Below are positions 25,689 through 36,931 of a stretch of DNA of 64,000 nt, one piece after another. The notes below the pieces were generated by a model. That model did not search any database, was not told the origin of the DNA, and saw only the letters and a program-made list of their open reading frames with translations. The position numbers and the translations under genes were made by a program. Source of the stretch: Eunapius fragilis (taxonomy: Eukaryota; Porifera; Demospongiae; Spongillida; Spongillidae). The DNA lies in the NCBI GenBank assembly GCA_963681505.1, contig OY811990.1:962179-1026178 (forward strand), given 5' to 3'. Position 1 is the stretch's first letter. Each line of letters starts with the position of its first letter.

Positions 25689-25855
25689 ACACCTTATGTT
25701 TGTGTTTGGTGTTATGTTCATAACACATGTATAATAATAATAACAAACTATTAATTAAAAAGAAAAGTAATGTTTAGTTAGTGTATTATTGTTATGTAAT
25801 ATTACGTAAAAAATGAATTACACTACTACTAGCAGCATTAAAGAATTCTATGTAC

Positions 25856-26837
25856 TTAAGAAAACAGTCCTGTTGGCCTGAAATCTCTGGCTAGAATGGC
25901 CCTTGCAATGGCCCTCATCAGGGTTAGATTTAAACGTCCATAGAGGTCAGTGATAACTTTAGACTTTGGTTGTGAGGAGTCAGTAGCCAGACGAGGTGCC
26001 AATCATGAAAATGTCTGCTTTGCCTCTTGACCCCAATTGCCGTATGTCTCCACAGCAATGGGAACACATGCCCAATCCAACTCTTGGCATATTGTATCAT
26101 TGGCTATGTGCTTTCTGCAGCCAGAGCTGCTGCCCCAGCCACCTGACTAGCCTCACCTAGAAAAACTGGGCAGAGTGGAGAAATAACAGTGATATCAAAC
26201 GCCGCTGGCTTTCCTCTTTCCCATCCTTCTACAAACACATCAGCAGGACGAGAGTGGTTGTGGTCTGGAGTGAGCCCACTACCCATCTCAATCAAATGGG
26301 CATGACGGCAAGCTTCTGCAACTACATCCCTCAGTTGGTTGTGCCGAATCACTGCATCTCCACCTCGCTTACAGGAAACTGCATGGTGGCCAAGATGGTC
26401 AAGCAGAGTGACTTCAGGACATAGAGAACACAGGGAACCTCCAGAGATATCCATACCATGCCACCACTTAACGGCAACCTGGAATTCACTTGGATCCAGG
26501 TGTAGGCCCAAGCTAACAGAGGGTACCACAGATATCCAGGAGGCAGCATGAGGAGCAGAGACAGCAAGGAGGCGAGCTTTATTAGCAATGGAAGGTGCCC
26601 CTAACAAAGAATGAAAATTTTGATTTTCCAGCTTTCCTAACAGGATTCTCTGTGACACTGGGTTAGCAGTAGGTTCTATGGTAACTAAATCAGAAGTAGA
26701 AACCTGGCGATTGAATTTAGCAACAGCATTGATGAGGTGTGGACTATCAACTGCATAGAGGCCTGAGCTACATAGTGATGTGATGTAAGCTGTGCATGAA
26801 TGAGCAGTGAGGGAAAGGAGGCCTAATCCACCATAGA
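25856..26837 (-). pseudogene. Retroelement C-terminus, family B, opposite orientation
   Basis: The longest copy in the window. It reads LGLLSLTAHSCTAYITSL, then NPVSQRILLG, ARLLAVSAPHAASWISVVPS, VAVKWWHGMDISGG, the finger CSLCP…GHHAVSC, GGDAVIRHNQLRDV, RPADVFVEGWERGKPAAFDI (endonuclease-like core) and LCPVFLGEASQ. A frameshift near 26112 and a TGA near 26005 break the conserved tail, which ends at TAA 25856-25858 after ARAILARDF. It converges tail to tail with the plus-strand copy at 24905-25688. Confidence 0.7.
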
Positions 26838-27130
26838 GCTAAGGCTAAGCTGGGCTTGATTCCAAGCAACATTTTGTGTTTCTACTGCCAAGCACTGTGT
26901 GAAACACTGCCTCAATCATCATCAAAAAGTGACAAAACATCTGAGAACAAATTAGGAGTTGTTCGTGCGAGGTGGATCAACCTGCAGTTGTAGCTGCCAC
27001 AAATGTGCAAGAGAGTTATAGCCACCTGAGGGTCAAGAACTGCAACCTCCTCTAATTGAGACAACAGCTTCTTGGCTTCATCTTGCTTGCCAGCAATGAA
27101 ATTTGCACAATGCAAGTAGTCACTATAATG
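26838..27130 (-). pseudogene. Reverse-transcriptase-adjacent fragment of the same element
   Basis: An open stretch at 27115-26912 reads LSQLEEVAVLDPQVAITLLHICGS…LIHLARTTP…LSLFDDD. This matches the region just after the RT domain in related elements as I remember them. It is separated from the zinc-finger part by a stop and a frameshift. No catalytic RT motif is present. Confidence 0.5.
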
Positions 27131-27251
27131 GGAGCTCCCAGAATGTTCATATTGGGCAACTTTTCATGGAAGCAGGAAAACCGGAGGTATCATTTTGGCT
27201 AAAAAGCTCACATTTTGGCAGGTAATATTATATGATAATAATAATAAGCAG

Positions 27252-27460
27252 TTGGGCTGGTCTGCATCCCATTGGCAGTGGAGATGTATGGTAATTGGGG
27301 CAAGCAGGCCCATGATACCTTCTCCAGGCTGGTGTCCTACCTGGCCATTCACCAGTCCTCCCCCAAGCTAACAGTGGTGGCATAGATCTATGGCCAGTTG
27401 ATGACTCTGGTTCGTTCCATTGCCAGAGCCCTACTGGCCAGGGAGCTCCCACACTCCTAA
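27252..27460 (+). pseudogene. Family B retroelement tail fragment
   Basis: After ATAATAATAATAAGC the plus strand reads CIPLAVEMYGNWGKQAHDTFSRL…HQSSPK, an in-frame TAG at 27382-27384, then IYGQL…RSIARALLARELPHS and TAA. It is collinear with the last 70 codons of 24905-25688 and has no upstream part. Confidence 0.65.
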
Positions 27461-27748
27461 CTGTATTAAGGCGACGATAAACTAGGCAATATGTTTTGTG
27501 CAACACTATGAATTTTTGTAAATTTATCAGTAAACTAATGTTTTACTGAAAGTATAATTGCATTCATTGACAATTTTGTTGCCTAGTCGCCTTTATCGCC
27601 TTTTTTATTATTATTATTATAGTAGTGTCATACAATTATTAAATAAACAAGGAATACATACATAGAATAATTAAGTAAGTATAGAATCCATAAAACCAGA
27701 GAAGAAATGAAATAAATAAATACTGGGAAATATTATTGGAAGAACTAA

Positions 27749-28428
27749 CTATTCTACTATATAGGGAAGTCCTATGCCATCAGCCATATCCATAACACTC
27801 CTCCATCTGATACGAGATCCCCAGAGACACAAATCAGTGGCTCTAATGATTGCAAATGACAAACTGGCCCTCAGCCATCCCATCACTTCTCCATAGGACT
27901 TTCCCCATTTCATGCAGATGTGCTCAGAGAGGTGTTTAAGATAGTTGGTTGCTTCACATCCCAAGGCACCATCAACTGATACCACAAATGGTGTAAATGA
28001 GGCTCGTCTAGCAATAACTGCATTGTTGTATTTTTTCTTTTTTTTTCTGTTTCAGCTGATGCTAGGATTGCTGCCACACTTCTTTGAACATGAGAGGGTG
28101 CATCAGTGTCTATCACACGTACATCAAAAAGTGCTTGAGCCTGAGGCTGCCAAACCCCTCGTGCACCAAGGTCAGCTATTAAGGGGGGTTCGCCTGCTAC
28201 TTCACATGCCTCTTGTATCACCCCGAGTGCAGAAGCGAGGCGGGAAAAGACACCCTGAGCTTCCATGCCCCAGTTACCAAAGGTCTCCACTGCTAGGGGG
28301 ATGCAGGCCCAGCCCAGCTCCTGGCACTTAGCATCATTTGCAGTGTGTTTCCTGCATTCTGCTGCATAGGCTGCTGCCCCGATTATTTTTATTATGATGA
28401 TGATTATTATTATCCCAATCAAACCCAA
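27749..28428 (-). pseudogene. Chimeric retroelement remnant (family B joined to family A)
   Basis: Reading leftwards, it first carries the family B tail (AAECRKH, CQELGWACIPLAVETFGNWG, VFSRLASALG). It then changes within one open frame to the family A endonuclease-like module (PPLIADLGARGVWQPQAQALFDVRVIDTDAPS, RSVAAILASAE). After a frameshift near 28030 the family A tail follows (VSVDGALGCEA…WLRASLSFAIIRATDLCLWGS). The switch lies at about 28220-28200. ATT repeats flank it at 27605-27622 and 28395-28415. Confidence 0.65.
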
Positions 28429-28552
28429 CAGGACAGTTATTTGTGCATGTAGTTGTTTGTGTGCATTTTGTGTGTTTCATACATATACATATCATTGAAT
28501 GTAACAGTTAGAAAAACTCATTAGTACAAAATAAAAATATAAGCACAAAAAA

Positions 28553-28583
<31 letters not shown>

Positions 28584-29029
28584 GAGAAGAATACAAGATA
28601 AAGGAATACAAGATACAAGAGAATACACGAATGGGAATAAATGCATGTACATGATTATTATATTACCATAACATTAACAGCACTGATTAAAGCTCCATGG
28701 TAGAAGAGCTAATGTCCTAGAGAGGATAGCTGTAGCATTAGCCCTGAACAGGTGGACAATAATAGATCTCATTGAGTAAGATGGACTTTGGCCGGCGCAT
28801 GGAGGTGGCAAGTCTAAAGGCTACAGAGGAGATAATGGCAGTGGCTTATATAACTAGCTTCTTTTCCCCAAGCTCCATAAATTTCAACTTGTCAGTTAGT
28901 ATTATTATTATTACGGTTTCTATTTCTTATTGACATCATTCTTAGCTTGTTATCTGTATACAGTTATGCCATAGCGTTCCTTTTATTTCACTAGCGTGGT
29001 TAGCAAATCAATGTCGTTTTAATAAACCA
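28429..29029. other. Intergenic, ATT-repeat-rich
   Basis: A clear (TTA)n tract lies at about 28556-28583 and a shorter one near 28903-28915. These are probably retroelement tails. No gene seen. Confidence 0.5.
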
Positions 29030-29622
29030 TAATGTCTAATGTCCTGGGCGTAGTACTCCGCGGGGCATTGTGGGGTACGCGAAACAAAGTTTTTTGCGTT
29101 CCGCCATTTCAGCATTCTAGTGTAGTTCGATTGTTTTGCCACGTTGTATAAGTCGTTATCTGTTTGGGCCGAAGCTTTGAAGGCCTATATAAGCCCTTCT
29201 CCAGCTCTTACAGCAACCAGAGATCATATATATGATCTCTGCAGCAACGCATCATAGCAGTAACCGGTATCGTGCGTAACACGCGTGTGAAAATCTTCAC
29301 ATTAGCAGCTAGCTACTGCATGTCCAAGGTATTGAAGGTATCGCGTTCAAAAAAACAGTTATACATATAGCTACTTAGTCTTTTTAACCTTAGGCAATAA
29401 TGTTATCTCTGGCTCTAGGTAGATAAGTTCGTGTGTATTACCGGGTACCCCTGCTATGATGCGTTGCTATGAGAGCAGGGGAAGGGCTTAGACCTTCAAA
29501 GCTTCGGCCCAAATACATAAAGACTTATACAACGTGGCAAAATAGTCTAACTTCACTAGAATGCTGAAATGGTGGAACGCAAAAAGCGTACCCGCGGAGT
29601 ATGCCCAGGACATTAGGCATTA
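29030..29622. mobile_element. Foldback/MITE element just upstream of the integrin gene
   Basis: Long terminal inverted repeats of roughly 170-200 bp with small indels. The left starts TAATGTCTAATGTCCTGGGC; the right ends GCCCAGGACATTAGGCATTA. Shared blocks include GCGTTCC, CCATTTCAGCATTCTAGTG, TTTTGCCACGTTGTATAAGTC, TTTGGGCCGAAGCTTTGAAGG and GCAACGCATCATAGCAG. A small palindrome (AGAGATCATATATATGATCT) lies at 29219-29240. No transposase is encoded. Its right end is about 51 bp from the integrin start codon. Confidence 0.8.
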
Positions 29623-29673
29623 AATTTCTAATAACATTAGCAGTGTTCAAATTATCACGTGTGCCTAGTCTCG

Positions 29674-29746
29674 ATGGAGCGCTCAAGCCATCACCGTGAA
29701 TGCGTCCTTCGTGCGGCGTTGTTCCTGGGACTGATGATGATCAGAG
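29674..29746 (+). CDS. Integrin beta exon 1: signal peptide
   Basis: The first ATG in a frame opened by a TAG at 29638-29640. It encodes MERSSHHREC followed by a hydrophobic core (VLRAALFLGLMMI) and ends AGAG before GTGCGT in phase 1, exactly the phase the PSI exon needs. A CACGTG E-box lies at 29656-29661, which is only a chance-level motif. No cDNA evidence is available here. Confidence 0.7.
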
Positions 29747-30036
29747 GTGCGTGTTTCAATATTTGTTGCGTCGGTGTGCTCAGAACACTCACACTCACAC
29801 ATGAGAGTGGTTCACCTCCCAGGGGGATCGGTTTTGTATAACTCTTGTGTTACTGTTCTGATGCGCAGTGTTTATTAGATGAGCGAAAGGGTGGTGTGAA
29901 AGGGAATACCAATGCGAATTCTCTCGATAAACGATGCGGACACTCGCCCTGGTGTGTTTACGCTCAATCAGCACGCGTTCACGTGGGCTCGTGCCTGCTT
30001 GCTCGAATAAATTGGTGTGAAAGCTTCTTAGTGAAT

Positions 30037-30106
<70 letters not shown>

Positions 30107-33100
30107 ATGTGTGTGTGTGCTTGTGAGTGTATGTGTGCTTGTGCGTTCATGTGTGTGTTGTGTGAATGTTGTGTGCATGTGTGTTTTCTGTGCGCCTGTG
30201 TTTATTTTATGTGTGTACAGTGACACTGAAGAAGGAGTGCCTTACGATCAAACATCAGTGAACTGTGATTTCATGACCATATATTATTCTCGGCATAAAT
30301 TTTTGGATGTACATGTACATGTATGTAGCCGGGTAGATAACCATAGCTGCTGCTGCTCACTTGAGTTAGGAAAGTAAACACAGACTCAACCTTAGTCATG
30401 TTTTGGTCAATATGATATAGCATCAGAAACAGAATGTAAAGGATGAGGCTTTTGGCCATGTGTATTAGGAGCAGCACTAGGACTGTTGGATCCTGTAAGA
30501 GGGGTAGGGGACTGTTGGAACCTCTAAGGGGGTGGGGCTGTTGGGGGGGGGGGGGGGGGGGTAGCACTATGACTAATACCTGACAAAGTGTTCCTATCCA
30601 TATAAAATATACATGTTATAATGAATTTGCACCATTAGATTATGTATCATACTGAGACAACAAACATATGAGGTTATCATCTTTGTGTGCATACATCATT
30701 GAAAGGAAGCCATGGAAGCAGAATAGCGTAGCCAACTTTGGTTAAGTTTGATCCAGCGCATTGACACACCAGCACATCCACACACACCACCAGCACATCT
30801 ACACACCAGCACAGCACATCCACACACCACTGATTTGCCATTTTTGCTTAGCTCCCAAGCATGTCAGCTGTGGTTGTTGCTGCCAATTAGTGCCAACCTG
30901 ATGTTGACTGATTTGTGTGTGAAGTGTCCATTTTTGCATTTTTGTGGTAGGTAGTGTTACTTTGTGGTTGCGTAAGATGTCAGTGGGTGTTGCCTGTTGC
31001 TATTTTGTGATAATTATCTGCTGAAGCCATGGTAGTGATCACCTCTGAATACCATCCAAAGACAGGTTGTAGTCCTATGTGGGGATGTGTACCCTTCAGA
31101 TGGCCCATATGCTATGGGGGGTGGGGGGCCCATATGCTATGGAGGTGGGGGGCCCATATGCTTTGGGGGTGGGGATTTACCCTGATGCTATGGGGGTGGG
31201 GATGTACCCTGATGGCCCATATGCTATGGGGGTGGGGATATACCCTGAAGGCCCATACATATATGCTATGGGGGTGGGGATGTACCCTGATGGCCCATAT
31301 GCTATGGGGGTGGGGATGTACCCTGATGGCCATATGCTGTGGGGGTGGGGATGTACCCTGATGGCCCATATGCTATGCGGGTGGGGATGTACCCTGATGG
31401 TCCATATGCTATGGAGGTGGGGATGTACCCTGATGGCCCATATGCTATGGGTGTGGGGATATACCCTGATGGCCCCATATGCTATGGGGGTGGGGATGTA
31501 CCCTGATGGCCCATATGCTATGGTGGTGGGGATGTACCCTGATGGCCCATGGATACATGTATGCTATGGGTGTGGGGATATACCCTGATGGCCCCATATG
31601 CTATGGGGGTGGGGATGTACCCTGATGGCCCATATGCTATGGTGGTGGGGATGTACCCTGATGGCTCATATGCTATGGATATATAAGCTACGTATTCTGT
31701 GCAAGTTTGGGGGAGACGTGTGTTGTGTTTAGTGAGATTTTTAATGCGCTCATGACATAAAGTTGTGTCGTGTCATGTGACCCATCATATGATCTCATCC
31801 TCATGTATTCTATTTGCTTCTGCGTTCTATGTTTTGAGAACATGTACTCTTACTTTTCAGCTGGGTGGAGTGACTCTTTGTGCAGTGGTGCAAAGAATTG
31901 TGCAGCTTGTGTCTCCAGCGGAAGCAACTGTGTGTGGTGTAGTCAGAGGGTAAGTGTGTGTGTGCGTGCGTGCGTGAGTGTATGCATGAGTGTATGTGTA
32001 TGTGTGCGTGAGTTTGCGTGTGTGTGAGTATGCGTGTGAGTGTGTGTGTGTGTAGGCTTGGGTGTGTGCAGTACAATCAAATACATAATAGCCATATTTG
32101 CATATACCAATGGCCCATGCATGTTTACATGGGCATATATTTTGTAGGTCTGTTCACACAAGCTGTGCTACTTTTGGACCTGGTTGTATTGAAAATGCTA
32201 TTTTAGTGGGGTGGGTCTAAACTTATAACAGGTACAGGTGCTTCCATAAAAGGTATAGTTTCCCATGATCTTTATCACACCATCTGGCCAACACTGTTTG
32301 TTGCAACACACACATGCCTTTGTACTCATATACCCTGATCAAATGATTGTACATGTAACAAGTCTAAATTGCTGTCACCACATGTTGTGGGTTTCCAAGA
32401 ATTCTAAGCTTGATGTGATGTAGTAGTACTCCCTTGAGGGACCATGAGAATGCAACTCAATGAATTCAATAAAAAATTGGTTTACTGATATTTTACTAGA
32501 ATTTGTAGTAACGTGTATGGTCGCATTTATGGATATCAGTTGTGCATGGCTTAACCAATCCCCTGCTGGAGTGAGAGCTTTGGCCTGTGCTCTGGAGAGT
32601 ATTGCTGCTACCATGACATAATCATTGCTTATGATGTGTAAAAAAATAAGTTACAGTAGTGTATACACAAGCGAATGCATTCATGACGTAGGTGGTTAAT
32701 CAGAACAATTTTTAGTGTGTCATCAAGCACCTGGAGCACCGTCCACCCACAACTTCACACCCTCACACCTTGCCGTCACGCTGACTAGATTCGTGTACTC
32801 AGCATCGGGCGAGTAGAATGTATATTTGGAGGAGAAAAAAATAATGTAATCCTATTAGCCAAGCGCTTCTCAATTTTGTTAATGAATTGCTCACGACAGG
32901 AACTACGTACATGTATACAGTACTTGTCCACATAACAACAGACCAGCACCATATGCAGTCTTGTTTAGTGCTACTGTATGCTTGTAGCAGTAAAATTATG
33001 TTGCCTTTGTTCTACATGGTTATGAATTACGATAAAAATACACAAGTGCAATTTTAGCGCAAAGGTTGACATTGATTGCTAGACCTGTTCTAATTATAAG

Positions 33101-36100
33101 CACCTTAAGGAGAGGTGGTGGTAGATTAAGCCCGTTCAAATTGGAGGGGGGACCCTTTTAACAGCAGTCCATTAACCCCACTGCCTCTCACTCACTGACC
33201 ACACCCATGGACCCTCTTAACCCTACACCCTCTGACTCATTGACCACACCCATGGAGCCTCTTAACCCTACAACCTCTGACTCATTGACCACACCCACGG
33301 AGCCTCTTAACCCTACAACCTCTGACTCATTGACCACACCCATGGACCCTCTTAAAAGCACAGTTAATTAACCCTACAACCGCTCACTCAGGTACTTACT
33401 ACATTGTCACTGCGTATGATTCACACCTGTACTCCATATTGAACTATGTGCGTAATAGGAATAGACAAGTACTGTATAGTAAAGATGCCGTGTTTGGAAG
33501 TACATGTAGAAACAAGGCGACGAGTAGTGATATTGCTGGACTTAATTCCTGCAATGTTGTCAAGTGGGCGAGTGGCACTCGCAATGTATGCTTGTAAAGA
33601 GGACTCACCTGAGCGCTAAATATGCTTGAACATGCGTGTTCTTGCAAATGTGAACTTGTGGGTGGATGGCTGTACATACCCCATCATGATGGTATTTGTC
33701 CTTGCCTCAGATGCCAAGTTTTCCTGGTAGTCAGGGAGGCCTACTGGTGGTCAGCGATGCCTCCTGGTGGTCAGGGATGCCTCCTGGTGGTAAGGGTGGG
33801 CTCCTGGTGGTCAGGGATGCTTCCTGGTGGTCAGGGTGGGCTCCTGGTGGTCAAGGAGGGCTTCTGGTGGTCAGGGTAGGCTCCTGGTGGTCAAAGAGGG
33901 CTTCTGGTGGTCAGGGTAGGCTCCTGGTAGTCAAAGAGGGCTCCTGGTGGTCAGGGATGCCTCCTGGTGGTCAGGGATGCCTCCTGGTGGTCAGGGATGC
34001 CTCCTGGTGGTCATGGGCTCATGAGCAATGCTATGGCATTACATGTACACATGTTGTGATGTCGCATGTCTCCACTACATGTAGTTTAAGTCGGTACCAT
34101 TAGTGGCTCAAATAAGTATTAGTGCCACACCCCCCACACCCTCACTACCTTTTGTGTCTGATAATTCAAGTACAAGTGTTGTGTTATTTTGGTTTAATTG
34201 TGTGATTTTTGTTCGTGTGTTAACTTTTAGTCTCTAATGTTGATGTGTCTGCATGTAATTGAATGTCTAAGCATCCCCATATTTTTGGTAAACATGTCTT
34301 TTCCTTATCAATGCTGTTGGTGTAGTGAGTAAACATACATGTACATGTATGTACATGTATACATGTATACATGTACAGTAGATACGTGTACATGTACATG
34401 TGTATGTAAACTTGTGGGTAAGGGAAGTTGCTCTGCATATGGTGTTAAGGGTACATTTGTAGTGTTTTGTATAGTGTGCAACTGTTCATCCCTAGTCCTT
34501 CCCTCCCTCCTCCTCCCTCCCCCTCCCCCTCCCATCATCCCCCTCTTTCACTACAATGTTCCTGCAGATCGCTGGTATTTCTCCATCGTGCATGACCAGG
34601 GCAGTGGCAAGCAACTATTGCAACCAGAGTTACTTGGAGGATCCCCAGGTCTCTGTCACCATCACTGCTGAGGTATGTTCTCTTGTATAGTTACAACATC
34701 AAATGCGTGGTGGATGTATGTGGATTCGTTATTAATAACTTGAGTAGCAACGTTTTAAGCCCGAGCACTTCCATCACCTACTTATACAAGTGTGCATATG
34801 TAACAGTTCGTGCAAAAATGGCCCTATGCATTAACTTTTACACATGCTCTGTATTGCATACATGTAATTTTTGAAGGGAGGGACACAAATTGTACTGAAG
34901 ACAAAAAGGTGTGGTTAGGTAAACATAAGAGGTTGATATCAGACATTGTTTATGTACAGAAGCTATACCAGAGCCTTTTTACATATAGCCATTTTAGTGT
35001 CAACGTGGACTGTCCCAAATATGTGCATACGTATGTACAATATTTACATACATGTACAATGTATAGGACAGTTCATGTGATATTGTTATATCGTTCATAT
35101 AAATGCTGTCCGTTTGAACTGCTATAATGTCCGAACGATTAAAGCTATTACCTTCCTATTTTCAACACACCAATTCTCGATGGTAAAAGTTGATTCTTCT
35201 TCCTATGGTACATACAAATGCTGTTAACCCCTAGGGGCTCAAACGTTCAATATAGGAGTGTGCTGTGCAGAGTGGGTGCACATTTTTCTGCCCAGTTTGT
35301 AGCAATGATTTGGGGCAGGGCCCGGCTCTGTACGGACTAATTTCCAGTGCGTAAGAAAGAAGTTGTAAAGGACATAGGTGTGATTTTGGATTATGAAATA
35401 ACTTGAAAACTTGAAAAAAATATGCGCTAGGTCCTTTTCACTGCATCAATCCCATAATAAATGGAACAGTGTCTAGCAAAACCACACTTGTGATACTTTT
35501 TCAAACTTTCCAGGACAAGCAAAAGAAAAGTAACGCTCACATTGAAATGTATGGCTAATTATAAATTCAGTGCCTAATAACTTTGTGATGGATAGTCCGA
35601 TTTAGGATGCGTAAGGACCATTTGACAGAAGCTCATGGGTGTTCAAGGAAAATCAAAAAATTTGAAAACTTGAAAAACTAGCCAGAAGGGTGATTCTGCT
35701 GGACACTGTCCCATATATATATATATATATAAAGTTATAAAATTGGTCCACTTTAAAATCGCTACTTCTCCTGAACTATGAACTCTATTGACTTTTTATT
35801 TTCAACACTTCATTCAACACCATTTCTCTATGGAAAATACATTTTGCTTCTAGCATTTGCTTCGTGCCAGTGTTGCAATGTTCGATATCCCTTGTGGTTC
35901 AAACTCACTATATCTTTCTGCAGGAAAAATCCAATTAACTTCAAATTTGGTTTATAGGTTGAGGGATCCTGTACCTATTGATTTGTCCTGTTTGTTAATT
36001 TTTACTTTGTCCATTATGGAGATACAACTGTGCAAAGTAATTGCATATTTCGCTCCATTAACCTATTATGACCTGATTCCCATTACTCCTGAGTACATGA

Positions 36101-36897
36101 ATATGCAATAACTTCTCGTGCCACACCTTGTCACGCCCATATAGTGAACCATAAAACAATTGGGACTTCTCGCATCTAGTCTCGTTACTTGTCCACTCCT
36201 ATAGTGAACAGAAGCAAAGATTCATAAAGCAATCTAAACTGTACTCAGTTGCCATCACCTTACTCGACACGGTACGTACTAGCAGTTGCGCGTGCATAAG
36301 GCCTACAACATCATGTAATAATTGTGTGCCTGTCGGTTCAGTAAAACTCTTTGGGTACCACTCCTTGTACGGCCATTTATTGGCGCACAACACTGTATCG
36401 ATACTTCGGTATTGGAGGCGTGGTCGACCCACGGCGTAAATCCCAACAAAAAGAAGGGTTGCTTTTCAGCCCAGCCGTGGGGTTAACTCCATTACACACA
36501 CAAACAGGTACTGGAGGCTATAAGACACATACATCTAGTGCATGGAGGCGATGAGACATGCAGGACCATTTAGTGGAGGGTAGGAATGTGTGATCTGTGT
36601 GCGTGTGTGTGTGTGTGTGTTTACATGCAGCCACAAGTTAAGGGGGTGTGACATGCAGGTGAAGTGAAACGTTGAAATATAGAGAGTGGTTAATACAACT
36701 GTACGTGCAGAGTGTAAATCCCAACAATGCAAAAAAGAAAGGTTGCTTTTCAGCCCTGCAATTCACTTCATGTCACACCCCCTTAACTTGTAGCTACATG
36801 TACATGTAAGCACACACACACACTCATGACAAACTACACATTTACACATTCTTACCTACCACTACATGGTCCTGTCTCGTACATGTATTTTCATAGC

Positions 36898-36931
<34 letters not shown>

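Larger units (their letters stand above)
29747..31860. other. Integrin intron 1
   Basis: It contains (GT)n at 30039-30105, G19 at 30543-30561, a CACACCAGCACATC-type short tandem repeat at about 30766-30825, and the 36-bp minisatellite. Long open frames here are repeat artefacts. No gene seen. Confidence 0.7.

Noticed and set aside
28680-28910. Possible further retroelement fragment (plus frame DFGRRMEVASLKATEE)
   Set aside because: I could not match it confidently to either family in the window. It is left as intergenic.
29795-30226. Open frames rich in His/Thr or Cys/Val
   Set aside because: Translations of the (GT)n microsatellite.
31079-31588. 169-residue open frame (GVGMYPDGPYAM-type repeats)
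   Set aside because: It lies entirely in the 36-bp minisatellite of integrin intron 1. A period divisible by three keeps frames open by itself.
33720-34019. Possible CRISPR-like array (20-bp repeats)
   Set aside because: The repeats are contiguous with no unique spacers, in a eukaryotic intron. It is a plain minisatellite.
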